A stretch of 64,000 nucleotides of DNA from Mesorhizobium denitrificans (GCF_003403035.1 NZ_QURN01000001.1:248001-312000); one strand, 5' to 3'. Shown: positions 35,493 to 44,543, counted from the first letter of the stretch. The notes: a model not told the origin generated them from the sequence alone. Program-made: numbers and translations.

Positions 35493-36653
35493 TCAGGCCG
35501 ACTTGAAGCGGGCCATCAGTTCGGCGCGACCCGGATCGGTCAGCGTTACGGCAGCGCCGAACTCCAGCGGAGTAAGCGACGCCTCGTCGGGATAGACGAT
35601 CTTGTTGGAGGTGATCTCCGCAGGTAGCAACGCGATGACGCGGCTGTCGGTGGTCGGTGCGCCGTTGGCGATGTGCTCCTTGACCGCGTTCTGCGGGTCC
35701 ATCAGATAGTTCAGGAGCGCATAGCCGGCCGGCTTGTTCGGGGCCGATTTCGGAATGGCGTAGAAATCGGTCCAGATTTCGCCGCCGTCCTTGCCGAGGA
35801 TATACGCAAGTTCAGGCATGTCGCGATTTAGCTGCGCGCCGTCATTGGTCCAGCACATGGTCAGCCAGGCATCGGTCGAGCGCATCGATGGCTGGTAATC
35901 ACTGTTGATGGCGAATAGGTGTGGCTTGACCTTGATCAGCAGTTCCTCGGCCTTGGCCAGTTCCTCCGGCTTGATCGAGTTGAAGCTGAAGCCGAGCGAC
36001 ACCAGCGCGCTGCCGATGGTGGTGAGCTGATAATCGTGCACCATGGCGCGGCCGTCGGCTTCGGTCTGGGCAACCTCAAAGAAATCCTTCCAGCTTTGCA
36101 TAGGCGTCTTGAGCTTGGCGGTGTTGACGCAAAAACCAGTCGTGCCCCAGTTCTTCGGCAGCGCGTAGGTCTTGCCGTCGACCTTGCCTTCGCTGGTGAA
36201 GCGAGCGCTTTGGGTTGCCGGATCGAAGTTGGGGACCTGGGAGAGGTCGAGTTCGTCGATCAGGCCGAGTTGGCTGTAGGTGGAGATGGTATAGTTGGTT
36301 GGCACGAACAGCGACCAGCCAGTGGCACCAGCCTGCATTTTGGCCAGCATCTCCTCGTTGGAGCCGAAGACGTTGACTTCGACGGCGACACCGGTCGCGG
36401 CCTTGAAGTTCTCAAAGGTTGCCGGATCGTGATAGTTCGGCCAGGTAGCGATCGACATCTGCGTGCCGAGATCGCCAGCGGCGTAGGCTCGCTGCCCCGC
36501 GCCGGGGAAGCGCCCGAACACGGCGGTTGCCAGGCCGAGGCCGGTGACGCCGAGGAAATGACGACGGCTAACAGAGCCGCGCTTCAGGCGCATGAACTGA
36601 TCCATGAAGCCGTCGGCCGAGATGGGAAGGTTGTCCCTATATGGCTTGGTCAT
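35493..36653 (-). CDS. Polyamine-type ABC importer, binding protein with Tat signal, second system
   Basis: 386-residue PotD-like binding protein. Unlike its counterparts in the window it has a long N-region and a clear twin-arginine signal, SRRHFLGVTG, at about residues 29-38, followed by a hydrophobic stretch. Export in folded form through Tat is therefore predicted. The mature part contains MSIATWPNYHDPATFENF and typical PotD blocks such as GGEIWTDFYAIPKSAPNK. Ligand unknown; spermidine-like or an opine/betaine-type cation is possible. Confidence 0.92.
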   Translation of the reverse strand: MTKPYRDNLPISADGFMDQFMRLKRGSVSRRHFLGVTGLGLATAVFGRFPGAGQRAYAAGDLGTQMSIATWPNYHDPATFENFKAATGVAVEVNVFGSNEEMLAKMQAGATGWSLFVPTNYTISTYSQLGLIDELDLSQVPNFDPATQSARFTSEGKVDGKTYALPKNWGTTGFCVNTAKLKTPMQSWKDFFEVAQTEADGRAMVHDYQLTTIGSALVSLGFSFNSIKPEELAKAEELLIKVKPHLFAINSDYQPSMRSTDAWLTMCWTNDGAQLNRDMPELAYILGKDGGEIWTDFYAIPKSAPNKPAGYALLNYLMDPQNAVKEHIANGAPTTDSRVIALLPAEITSNKIVYPDEASLTPLEFGAAVTLTDPGRAELMARFKSA

Positions 36654-36663
36654 GATGTGTTCC

Positions 36664-37773
36664 CTATCTTGTTGTTACTTGGTTGGCTGTACCGCGGAAG
36701 ACGTGTGCAGCGGCCGGATCGAATGCGAGCGTCACCGTCGCGCCGGGCTCGATAAGGTCGCTTTCGGTCATGGTCTTGTGGTCGGCGGTTACTAGAACAT
36801 CGCCGATTCCCGGCGCTGCAACCGAGTATTCGGCTGTCGAGCCGAGGAATACGCGATGGGTTATTACGCCGGTGATTTCGCCCATCCTGGCCGGCCGATG
36901 CTCCAGCCTGATTGCTTCCGGCCTCAGTGCCACAACGACCGGTCCTGGCTCGACGCCGGGTCGCGCTACAATAGCGAGTGCGCCGCCGTCGGCCATCCGC
37001 ACAACCTTGCCGCCCGGTTCAAGCGTACCTTCAATGCGGTTGGTCTTGCCGACAAAATCGGCCACAAAAAACTCTCCGGGATGGTCGTAAATTTCCTCTG
37101 GGCGACCGATCTGCCGAATCGTTCCTGCATTCATGACACAGACGAAGTCGCTCATCGAAAGCGCTTCTTCCTGGTCGTGGGTGACGAGCACAAAGGTGAT
37201 ACCGAGTTCACGCTGCAAGGTCTGCAACTCGAACTGCATGGCCGAACGCAGCTTCTTGTCGAGCGCGGCTAGCGGCTCGTCGAGCAGTAGAACGGATGGC
37301 CGGTTGACGATGGCGCGAGCCAGCGCAACGCGCTGCTGCTGGCCGCCCGACATTTCATGTATGCGTCGCTTGCCAAAGCCGCCGAGCCGCACCATTTCCA
37401 ACGCCTCGCCGGCGCGACGTGCGATCTCAGCGTTGGCGAGCTTTGGACGTATCTGCTGCAAGCCGTAGGAGACGTTCTCCTCGACGTTGAAATGCGGGAA
37501 CAGCGCATATTGCTGGAACACCATATTGACGGGACGGCGATAGGCCGGAACGCCGTTCATCATGCGCCCATCAATCAGCACGTCGCCGCTGGTTGGTTGC
37601 TCAAAGCCGCCGATCATACGAAGGCATGTCGTCTTGCCGCAGCCGGAGGGGCCGAGCAGCGCCATAAATGCGCCCTTCGGAACATTGATGCTGATGTCCG
37701 AAACCGCCGTGACGGAACCGTAAGTTTTGCTTACCGAGCGGAACTCGATGTTGTGCGTCGAAGCCGATGTCAC
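36664..37773 (-). CDS. Polyamine-type ABC importer, ATP-binding protein, second system
   Basis: PotA-type ATPase, about 369 residues. Walker A GPSGCGKTT, signature [14 protein letters not shown], Walker B LLLDEPLAALD and [13 protein letters not shown] are intact, with a C-terminal TOBE domain. The frame is open to 38076, but the upstream part has no ATPase similarity; GTG at 37773, shortly before NIEFRSVSKTYG, is my choice. Exact start uncertain. First gene of the importer operon and divergent from the LuxR regulator. Confidence 0.88.
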   Translation of the reverse strand: MTSASTHNIEFRSVSKTYGSVTAVSDISINVPKGAFMALLGPSGCGKTTCLRMIGGFEQPTSGDVLIDGRMMNGVPAYRRPVNMVFQQYALFPHFNVEENVSYGLQQIRPKLANAEIARRAGEALEMVRLGGFGKRRIHEMSGGQQQRVALARAIVNRPSVLLLDEPLAALDKKLRSAMQFELQTLQRELGITFVLVTHDQEEALSMSDFVCVMNAGTIRQIGRPEEIYDHPGEFFVADFVGKTNRIEGTLEPGGKVVRMADGGALAIVARPGVEPGPVVVALRPEAIRLEHRPARMGEITGVITHRVFLGSTAEYSVAAPGIGDVLVTADHKTMTESDLIEPGATVTLAFDPAAAHVFRGTANQVTTR

Positions 37774-37863
37774 GCCTGTTCGCCGTGATGGCCGAACTCT
37801 TTGTTCTTTTCGTCCTGCCACTCCTGCAACTAGAAACGTAGAGTAAAAACCGGCGTGGGATAT

Positions 37864-37881
37864 ATACCCCAAGAGAGGTAT
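37864..37881. promoter_or_regulatory. Inverted repeat between importer operon and LuxR regulator
   Basis: ATACC-N8-GGTAT, 18 bp, in the 177-bp divergent region. A further GAGGTAT direct copy lies 20 bp downstream. It may be the LuxR-type regulator's binding site for the importer promoter. Confidence 0.4.
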
Positions 37882-37950
37882 TTTTAGGCAAACCGGCCTG
37901 TGGGAGGTATAGAGCCGGTTCCTAAGCGCGGCAAAGGAGGGCGGCGTCTC

Positions 37951-38769
37951 GTGAGCGTGAACGTGGAAGGCCTGTTTGCAGCCTTCGGCAGCTTCGTCGG
38001 CAGTAATACGCTGACCGACGGGGAATTCGGCGAGGCTTTCCGGCGAATGATGCAGGCGCTTGTGCGCTTCGATCATGTCGTAGTGTTCGCCTATTGCGGA
38101 TCAGAGAGGCCGATTGATCTCTACAGCACCTTCGACCACGACGAGCATATCGTGTTTGTGTCCTTGTATCAGGTCGGTCCCTACCTGCTCGATCCATTTT
38201 ATCATACGGCGCGGGAACGGCGGGAAGGCGTTTTTCGCATGCGTGAACTGGCGCCGGATCGCTTCTTCTCAAGCGAATATTATCGCTCCTACTATGTGCA
38301 GACCGGACTTGCGGAAGAAATCGGCTTCTTCGTTCCCACGAGTGAGGGAATAACCGTGGTGTTGTCGCTGATGCGGCGCGAGGAGAGAGGTCCTTTCCCG
38401 GCGACAGAGTTTTCACTATTGCGCAAGGTCGAGCCCCTCGTGGCAGCAATGGTGCGGCACTACTGCGTGAGGTTGGCGCAGCGCTTCTCCGGCACGGCGT
38501 CCCGTTCGCGGCGGCGTGCCAAGCCTGCAGGCGCGTCACGCACCGCGGCCACTGTATGGAGAGGTCTTAAACTCAGCGCGCGCGAAGCTCTGATCGTGGA
38601 GTTGGTACTGCAAGGCCATTCGTCGGAATCGATCGGACTCAAGCTCGGCATCGCTACCGGGACGGTGAAAGTCCATCGCCGCAACGTCTATCGCAAGCTC
38701 GGAATCTCCTCACAAACACAACTCCTCTCCATCTATCTGAAAAACCTCGAGATGGGTGCAAGCATGTAG
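37951..38769 (+). CDS. LuxR family transcriptional regulator
   Basis: 272-residue regulator with a C-terminal LuxR helix-turn-helix (LSAREALIVELVLQGHSSES, then IGLKLGIATGTVKVHRRNVY, about residues 205-250). The N-terminal 190 residues show no autoinducer-binding or receiver hallmarks I can name. I chose GTG at 37951, preceded by GGAGG at a 10-base distance; an in-frame GTG at 37900 is possible. Divergent from the polyamine-type importer operon, so it probably controls that operon in response to the substrate or its product. Confidence 0.87.
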   Translation: MSVNVEGLFAAFGSFVGSNTLTDGEFGEAFRRMMQALVRFDHVVVFAYCGSERPIDLYSTFDHDEHIVFVSLYQVGPYLLDPFYHTARERREGVFRMRELAPDRFFSSEYYRSYYVQTGLAEEIGFFVPTSEGITVVLSLMRREERGPFPATEFSLLRKVEPLVAAMVRHYCVRLAQRFSGTASRSRRRAKPAGASRTAATVWRGLKLSAREALIVELVLQGHSSESIGLKLGIATGTVKVHRRNVYRKLGISSQTQLLSIYLKNLEMGASM

Positions 38770-38924
38770 CAGTCGCCGCGCTTTTATGCCGGGTGGAGTG
38801 CAAGCACTTGTCACTTCGCAGTGTGCAGGTCCGGTAGTCCGAAATTGGTGACAACCCACGGCGGAGTTGTGAACAATTCTGGAAGCAGAAACTTACCCGT
38901 CTCGACGAAATCGCAGCCGATTTC

Positions 38925-39590
38925 TCAGATCGCCTCCGGTACAGCGAACACATCGACCAGAGAGCGGCCTTTGCCCAGTTCGGCTTGCCAGGCGGCTTCG
39001 GCGCTGACACGTTGTAGGCCTGCCTCAAGCACGTCGCTAGCCTCGGCCAATGGCACGATCGCCAGTCCGTCATTGTCCGCCACTACGATGTCTCCTGGTT
39101 GGACCGAGACCCCGCCGAACACGATTGGAACGTTTACCGCCCCGCGCTCTTTCGAAAGCGGTCCTCGTGCGGTATTGCCGAGCGCAAATGCGCAGAAATC
39201 GTCCCATGCGGCTATGGTGTCGATGTCGCGCATCGCGCCGTTCACGATCAGCCCGGCTATACCTTTCGCCCGCGCATATCCGCACAGGATTTCGCCTGCA
39301 TAAGCGGTCTGCAGGCAGCCGCCGGCATCTGCCACGACGATCGATCTGGCAGGCGCAATGTCCAGCGCATGCAGCATGGCGCCAAAGTCGCCGCGCTCGC
39401 ACCACGCGGTCACCGCAGGCCCAACGACACGCCGGCCGGGCGAAAATGGCTGCAGTGGACGAATGCGCGGGTCGGGAACGACGCGGCCCGCCGTCACGTC
39501 AGAAAGGATCGTCACCGGAACACTGCGCCAGCGCTCGGCCGTTGCTGCGGACAGAGGTGCGATGTTGACCCTATTTATCTTCGTTGCCAT
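38925..39590 (-). CDS. RraA-like/4-hydroxy-4-methyl-2-oxoglutarate aldolase family protein
   Basis: 221-residue member of the RraA/HMG aldolase family, whose enzymes cleave or decarboxylate 2-oxo acids with a divalent metal. The family core is present: ADAGGCLQTAYAGEI (about residues 87-101), GLIVNGAMRDIDTI with the catalytic Arg-Asp (about 113-126) and PGDIVVADNDGLAIVP (about 164-179). It is the last gene of the minus-strand arm of the TetR locus and lies 31 bp after the FAD oxidase gene. A real pyruvate-type aldolase or decarboxylase role is plausible. Confidence 0.85.
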   Translation of the reverse strand: MATKINRVNIAPLSAATAERWRSVPVTILSDVTAGRVVPDPRIRPLQPFSPGRRVVGPAVTAWCERGDFGAMLHALDIAPARSIVVADAGGCLQTAYAGEILCGYARAKGIAGLIVNGAMRDIDTIAAWDDFCAFALGNTARGPLSKERGAVNVPIVFGGVSVQPGDIVVADNDGLAIVPLAEASDVLEAGLQRVSAEAAWQAELGKGRSLVDVFAVPEAI

Positions 39591-39621
39591 GCGTCCTCCG
39601 ATCCCTCATCCGCAGCCAGGA

Positions 39622-40815
39622 TCACCCATCCACCAAGCCGAAACGCCCGGCATTGAAGGCGTTGATCGCATAGGATGGGGTCTGACCGGTTAGCGTCTGG
39701 GCCACCAGGCGACCCGAAAATGCTCCGGCAAGGTTGCCGAAGAAATGGCCGGCGTTGATCACCAGCCCTTCCGGACCGGCTCCAGCATCGATGACGGGCA
39801 GCCCGTCCGGCGTCTGGGCGACCAAACCGGCCCAGTTTCTCACGACGGGAAGGCGCGCAACAGCGGGAAAGTTCTTGCTGTGAATGGCGTAGGCCATCGC
39901 CTGACCGGCTACGGTCGGCGCGTCGCTGTCATTGCCGATCGCATAGGCGCAGCCGAACTGCAGTGACCCATCGGGTAGGCTGGCGATCTGCTCTGTGAAG
40001 CCGAGATCGGGGCAAAGCATTTCCGTCGGCTCCCGGGGCAGGCTTGCGAGATCGACACCGGGCGGAGTGAAGAAGCGGAAAAGCGCCTGACCGGCCGCTA
40101 CGGGCCCAAGTCGGAAAGGCGCCGGACCGGTCTCAGCCGCTTCGAAGCGGATGCTGGTAAGAGGAAGCCGAAGCCCGAGCGGATCAAGCAGGCCGTTCGT
40201 CCAAGGGCCGGCGGCGATAACGACGAAACGGCAGGCAATTCGTGTCCCGTCGGCGAGCAGGACCCCTTTGATTGCAGACGCGCTTGCTTCAATCGACTGC
40301 GCCCGGCAAGGCGCCATGATCAAGCCACCCGCCTCCTCAAACTGACGCGCCAGCAGCGCGACAAGACGGCGCGTGTCCTGATGCGCATCGAGCGGGTTCC
40401 ATACGGCGCCAGAAACTTCCGGGCCGATGTCCGGACAGAGTTCGAGAAGAGCCGGCCGGTCGAGTAATGCGACCGGCAGTCCCGCAGCATTGCGATCGGC
40501 GACGAAGGCTCGAGCCACGGGTTCATAGGCAAGGTCGCGATAGAGGATCAATCCGCCACAGGCACGAAAACCGAAATCCGGGAGGCTTTCGGCCAATTCG
40601 CCCGCGAAGTGGCGGCAGGCGAGCGAAAAATCCATGGCCGTTCCTTTGGCCTTGGTCTGCAGCCACAGAAAGCCGGGGTTGCGGCCTGAGGCACCCCATC
40701 CTACGTAGTGCGTGTCCAGTAGCGCCACCGCCATGCCCGCCTGTCGGAGCGCCAGCGCCGTTGCCGTGCCGGCAATACCGGCCCCAATCACCACCGCCTC
40801 CACGCTCAGGCCCAT
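39622..40815 (-). CDS. FAD-dependent oxidoreductase, D-amino acid/glycine oxidase family
   Basis: 397-residue flavoenzyme of the DadA/DAO fold. The N-terminal FAD motif AVVIGAGIAGTATALALRQAG (from about residue 7) and the GRNPGFLW segment (about 46-53), a substitute for the usual GASGRNGG block, are visible. The C-terminal LPVIDAGAGPEGLVINAGHFF fits the family. The frame is open to 40938, but GGAGG before the ATG at 40815 fixes the start. It overlaps the M20 deacylase gene by 10 bp. Probably oxidises an amine or imino acid released in the pathway. Confidence 0.88.
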   Translation of the reverse strand: MGLSVEAVVIGAGIAGTATALALRQAGMAVALLDTHYVGWGASGRNPGFLWLQTKAKGTAMDFSLACRHFAGELAESLPDFGFRACGGLILYRDLAYEPVARAFVADRNAAGLPVALLDRPALLELCPDIGPEVSGAVWNPLDAHQDTRRLVALLARQFEEAGGLIMAPCRAQSIEASASAIKGVLLADGTRIACRFVVIAAGPWTNGLLDPLGLRLPLTSIRFEAAETGPAPFRLGPVAAGQALFRFFTPPGVDLASLPREPTEMLCPDLGFTEQIASLPDGSLQFGCAYAIGNDSDAPTVAGQAMAYAIHSKNFPAVARLPVVRNWAGLVAQTPDGLPVIDAGAGPEGLVINAGHFFGNLAGAFSGRLVAQTLTGQTPSYAINAFNAGRFGLVDG

Positions 40816-42002
40816 TGCGGCGCCTCCTGCTCGAGGGCGTCCGCCAGCCGTCCTAAAAACTGGCGGCAGCGGTCGATTTCTGCGATGGCCAGGAATTCGT
40901 CCGGTTTGTGCGCTTGCTCGATCGAGCCAGGCCCGCAAACGACTGAGGGAACACCTGCATTCGTGCTGAACAGGCCCGCTTCAGTACCATAGGCCACCTT
41001 GGCGTGATCATTGCGGCCGGCGAGACGCTTGACGAAGGTGACAGCAGGGTGCTCGGCGTCCGTGGAAAGGCCGACAAATTCGGCGACTGGCTCGATGACG
41101 ATGGAGGCATGTGGCGCGACGCGGCGCATGGCGGGGAGCAATTGCGTTTCAGCATGGTCGCGAATGCGCCGGATCAATGCCGGCGCGTCGACTTCGGGTA
41201 GCGAGCGTATGTCGAAGCCGAATTCACAATGCTCTGGAATGATGTTCAGCGCCGCACCGCCGGAGATCGTCGTCACGGATAGCGTTGAATGCGGGACATC
41301 GTAGGCATGGTCATGATGACCGCAAGCAGATTGCTCGCGAGACAATTCCCTGATGAAAGTGATCAGGTCGGCCGCCGCTTCAATCGCGTTCGCCGCCTGC
41401 GGGGCTAGGCTGGAATGGGCGCTCGAGCCGGTGACGATGGCACGAAACAGCCCGCCTCCCTTGTGGCCGAGAACCACTTGCATCAGGGTCGGTTCACCGA
41501 CGATGCATAGCGCAGGCTTCACGGGCATCGCCGATATGCGATCGATCAGGCTTCTGACACCGGTGCAGCCAAGTTCCTCGTCGTAGGAGATGGCGATATG
41601 GATCGGTGCGAGGAGCTTGCGCTGCGTCAGTTCAGGGACGGCTGCCAGCACGATGCCGACGAAACCCTTCATGTCGCATGCGCCACGGCCATAAAGCTTT
41701 CCGTCAGCGATGCGAGCCACGAACGGATCGCTGCTCCAGTCCTGTCCGTCGACCGGAACGACGTCGCTGTGTCCCGACAGTATCACGCCCGGAACGTCGG
41801 TCGGGCCGATAGTCGCCCAGAGGTTACCCTTGCTGCGATCCTCGTTCCACAAGATCGTCGAAGCGACGCCGTGGCGATCAAGCCAAGCCTCGACATGGGC
41901 GAGCAGGTCGCTGTTGGGGTTGCGTGAGACGGTCGGAAAAGCGATCAGCCGTTCAATGCTGTCGATGCAAGCCTGAGTGCTGGAGAGCCCGGCAGCGCCC
42001 AT
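40806..42002 (-). CDS. M20 family deacylase, ArgE/acetylornithine deacetylase type
   Basis: Two-domain zinc amidohydrolase (398 residues) that removes acyl groups from N-acyl amino acids or diamines. Metal and catalytic motifs are intact: LSGHSDVVPVDGQDW (about residues 74-88), LYGRGACDMKGFVG (about 103-116), SYDEELGCTG with the catalytic Glu (about 138-147), and VGEPT (about 166). ArgE-type enzymes act on acetylornithine, but the catabolic context suggests another N-acyl amino compound. It overlaps its downstream neighbour and starts 3 bp after the DUF35 gene. Confidence 0.88.
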   Translation of the reverse strand: MGAAGLSSTQACIDSIERLIAFPTVSRNPNSDLLAHVEAWLDRHGVASTILWNEDRSKGNLWATIGPTDVPGVILSGHSDVVPVDGQDWSSDPFVARIADGKLYGRGACDMKGFVGIVLAAVPELTQRKLLAPIHIAISYDEELGCTGVRSLIDRISAMPVKPALCIVGEPTLMQVVLGHKGGGLFRAIVTGSSAHSSLAPQAANAIEAAADLITFIRELSREQSACGHHDHAYDVPHSTLSVTTISGGAALNIIPEHCEFGFDIRSLPEVDAPALIRRIRDHAETQLLPAMRRVAPHASIVIEPVAEFVGLSTDAEHPAVTFVKRLAGRNDHAKVAYGTEAGLFSTNAGVPSVVCGPGSIEQAHKPDEFLAIAEIDRCRQFLGRLADALEQEAPQWA

Positions 42003-42005
42003 GCG

Positions 42006-42413
42006 TCATGCCTTCGGGCGAAAGACGGGCAGTGGCGGCAGACCGCCTCCGCGTTGCCTCCAGGCGACCGCGACGCGATCGCCGATGGCCGCGTCGTCAG
42101 CCTCGATGTTGGTTAGCAGCCGTGGGCCCTCGTCGAGGTCGACCAGCGCGAGAAGGTAGGGCGGCGGCAGATCCTCGCTCACCGGCAGCCGAACTCTGGT
42201 GATGGAATAGATCGTCGCTTCGCCGGACACATCGACCCAATCCAGTTGCGTCGCCTCGCAGGCGAGACAGAAGGGCCGCGGATAGAACTGGTGGTGTCCG
42301 CAAACCGTGCAGCGCTGAACCGTCAGCCTTCCGGCCGCGCAGGCTTGCCAGAAAGGTTCGGTGGTGGGATCGGCAGCGCCAAGATCGCTGTAGTTGGGGG
42401 AGAGGTCAGTCAC
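42006..42413 (-). CDS. DUF35/OB-fold zinc-ribbon partner of a thiolase-like protein
   Basis: 135-residue acyl-CoA-binding OB-fold protein with an N-terminal rubredoxin-like zinc ribbon, CTVCGHHQFYPRPFCLAC (about residues 35-52), four cysteines intact. DUF35 proteins act as obligate partners of thiolase-fold enzymes, for instance in steroid side-chain aldolases and archaeal HMG-CoA synthesis. GTG at 42413 overlaps the thiolase-like gene's stop by 8 bp, so the two are coupled. The frame is open further upstream, but that part overlaps the partner gene and is not convincing. Confidence 0.88.
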   Translation of the reverse strand: MTDLSPNYSDLGAADPTTEPFWQACAAGRLTVQRCTVCGHHQFYPRPFCLACEATQLDWVDVSGEATIYSITRVRLPVSEDLPPPYLLALVDLDEGPRLLTNIEADDAAIGDRVAVAWRQRGGGLPPLPVFRPKA

Positions 42414-43566
42414 GGGCGAGCACCACGGTCGAAGCAGTTGAAAAAGCAAGACCACCGGTGCCGTGCGCGACGGCGATGGACGCGTCGGGCACCTGCCGTG
42501 CACCGGCTTCGCCCCGGAGTTGCCGTACGGCCTCAATCAACAGCAGGATGCCAAGCGCGCCGGGATGACAGTAGGACAGGCCGCCGCCGGAGGTCATGGA
42601 AGGAAGTCCGCCACCCGGCCGCAACCTGCCGCCGGCGATGAAGTCGGGCGCCTCACCCTTGGCGCAGAAGCCAAGATCTTCGAGGTAGAGTAGCACCGCG
42701 TGGGTAAAATTGTCGTAGGGTTCGAAAACATCAACGTCCTGCGGCGTAATGCCGGCCATGCCAAAGGCATCCCGCCCGGAGGCCACGCCCGGGGTGATCG
42801 TCAAGTCGGGGCATTGTGCGACGTGCCACTGCACGTGGCTTTCGCCGGCTCCGAGGATGCGCACGGGGGTTTTTACAGCATCGGCCGCTCGATCGGCGCG
42901 GGCGATCACGATTGCCCCGCCGCCGTCGGTGACAAGGCAACAGTCGAGTTTGCGCAGCGGGTCACACAGGAGCGGCGAGGCCATCACCTCGTCGATGGTG
43001 AGCGCATCGCGCACGAAGGCCTTCGGATTCAGTGATGCCCACTGCCGCGCGGCGCAAGCGACCTCGGCAAGATGCTCTGGCTTTGCGCCATATTGGTGCA
43101 TGTAGCGCGCCGCGCTCAAAGCATAGTGGCCGATTGGAAAGTGAATACCGTAAGGGGTTTCGAACTGCGCGGCGAGCGACCCGTCGAGCGTTGCCGCGGC
43201 GCGCTTGCGGTTGCGCCTGCTGCGTTGGCGGGAGGCATAGCCAATCAGCGCCACTTCGCACCGGCCTGTGACGATTGCTGTGATTGCGTGATGTACGAAG
43301 AACTCGAACGACGAGCCGCCCATGTCGGAAGACTCAGCATATCTTGGCTGGATGCCGAGATACTCACCGAGTTGAACCGAACCTTCCTCCCCCATGTAAT
43401 TCGTGAAAAGGGCATCCACGTCGCGCAATTTCAGGCCAGCTTCGGCCAGCGCCTCTTGTGCAGCCAGCGCCACCATCGAGAACTCACTTTGGTCCGCCAC
43501 CTTGCCAAGCGGCGTCTCAGCGGCGCCGACGATATATACGGGCGTGCGGGTGAGTTGAGATGGCAT
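42406..43566 (-). CDS. Thiolase-fold protein lacking the catalytic cysteine (Ltp2/SCP-x-like, possible aldolase)
   Basis: 386-residue member of the non-decarboxylating thiolase fold. Where true thiolases have the nucleophilic Cys (CASG-type motif), this protein has ESSDMGGSSFEFFVHHA (residues 78-94), with no Cys. The C-terminal Cys-Gly-x-Gly is also replaced (AHGTGGLAF, 367-375). The histidine of the GHP-type motif is kept as H334 (SYCHPGALG). Together with the adjacent DUF35 gene this matches lipid-transfer-protein type lyases such as Ltp2, which perform retro-aldol cleavage of acyl-CoA thioesters. First gene of the minus-strand arm and next to a TetR operator. Confidence 0.85.
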   Translation of the reverse strand: MPSQLTRTPVYIVGAAETPLGKVADQSEFSMVALAAQEALAEAGLKLRDVDALFTNYMGEEGSVQLGEYLGIQPRYAESSDMGGSSFEFFVHHAITAIVTGRCEVALIGYASRQRSRRNRKRAAATLDGSLAAQFETPYGIHFPIGHYALSAARYMHQYGAKPEHLAEVACAARQWASLNPKAFVRDALTIDEVMASPLLCDPLRKLDCCLVTDGGGAIVIARADRAADAVKTPVRILGAGESHVQWHVAQCPDLTITPGVASGRDAFGMAGITPQDVDVFEPYDNFTHAVLLYLEDLGFCAKGEAPDFIAGGRLRPGGGLPSMTSGGGLSYCHPGALGILLLIEAVRQLRGEAGARQVPDASIAVAHGTGGLAFSTASTVVLARD

Positions 43567-43637
43567 GGAGACCTTTTATGCTGAACCGAGTGATACGAAA
43601 TGCAGCTTGCTCATACCGGCGAAACGGGACACTATAT

Positions 43638-43665
43638 AATATGAAATTGAAGTCAATATCATATT
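43638..43665. promoter_or_regulatory. Near-perfect palindrome, probable TetR operator, copy 1
   Basis: Arms AATATGAAATTGA (43638-43650) and TCAATATCATATT (43653-43665) flank an AG; they are complementary at 12 of 13 positions. It lies between the thiolase-like operon (minus) and the tetR gene (plus) and overlaps a consensus TATAAT (43635-43640) for the tetR direction. It shares the 14-base core TGAAGTCAATATCA with copy 2. Confidence 0.75.
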
Positions 43666-43750
43666 TGAGTTGTGCGCCATAGCCGAGCAGCTGGCAAACG
43701 ACGTTGAACAACCTTGCTGGCGGTGCAATATCGACCAAGGAGGACGGCGC

Positions 43751-44515
43751 ATGACAACAGGTCAGAAACTTACGCAAGCCGATGGTGGCAGGGCAGAACC
43801 ACCGGTCTTCATGCGCTATGCCGACTACCTCAAACGCGGCCTGGACACGCTTTCGTTCGGCTCTAAGGGGGACCGGACACGCTATCGGCTGAAGATCGCC
43901 GCCGCCCGAGCACTGGAGGAAGTCGGCTACACGGACCTGAAAGTCTCCGATGTTTGTTCCAACGCCGGTGTCGCTCTAGGTACTTTCTATGTCTATTACA
44001 AGGACAAGAACGAGATCGCTATCGAGGTCGTCATCGACTTCGTGACTCATATGTACGAGACGGCGCGGCAGGTCGGCCATGGCCGCAGCGACTTCGATGC
44101 GATCCTGAACACCAACCGTGCTTTCGTCGCCATGTACGAGGCCAATCCCGGCCTGATGAAATGCCACGTCCAATTGCAGAGCCAGTTGTCCGAATTCCAG
44201 GACATCTGGCGCCCCATGCACCAAAAATGGATAGAAACACTCGGGCGTTCGATCGCACGGCGCAGTCAGTACAAAGGCGGGATCGGGTCGCCGGTCGGCG
44301 TCGCGCGCGCCCTGGAGGGAATGGTCTTTTACTACCTCTATTCAGTGATCGTCTCCCAAGATCATCTGTTCGAGGAGGAAGATCCGTCTCGCGCCGACAA
44401 TCTGGCGCTGATGCTGTCCAGCGTCTGGTATCGCGCGGTCTACTGCAAGGATCCTCCGGTGGAAGAGGTCGAGGCAGCACGACATCAGGCTGAGTCGGTT
44501 CTGGCTGGTAAATAG
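43751..44515 (+). CDS. TetR/AcrR family regulator of the catabolic locus
   Basis: 254-residue regulator with an N-terminal TetR helix-turn-helix; the recognition helix is KVSDVCSNAGVALGTFYVYY (about residues 66-85), followed by KDKNEIAIEV. The ATG at 43751 has a GGAGG ribosome site; the longer frame from 43670 is unlikely. Its own promoter holds a 28-bp palindrome and a related site stands 2 kb away before the plus-strand operon, so it probably controls both arms. An acyl-CoA ligand is a reasonable guess for a repressor in this setting. Confidence 0.9.
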   Translation: MTTGQKLTQADGGRAEPPVFMRYADYLKRGLDTLSFGSKGDRTRYRLKIAAARALEEVGYTDLKVSDVCSNAGVALGTFYVYYKDKNEIAIEVVIDFVTHMYETARQVGHGRSDFDAILNTNRAFVAMYEANPGLMKCHVQLQSQLSEFQDIWRPMHQKWIETLGRSIARRSQYKGGIGSPVGVARALEGMVFYYLYSVIVSQDHLFEEEDPSRADNLALMLSSVWYRAVYCKDPPVEEVEAARHQAESVLAGK

Positions 44516-44543
44516 TGAATTCCTGGACTGGACAGATATAGCT

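Noticed and set aside
37774-38076. N-terminal extension of the second-system ATPase
   Set aside because: The extra part has no ATPase similarity and crosses the divergent promoter and the start of the LuxR gene.
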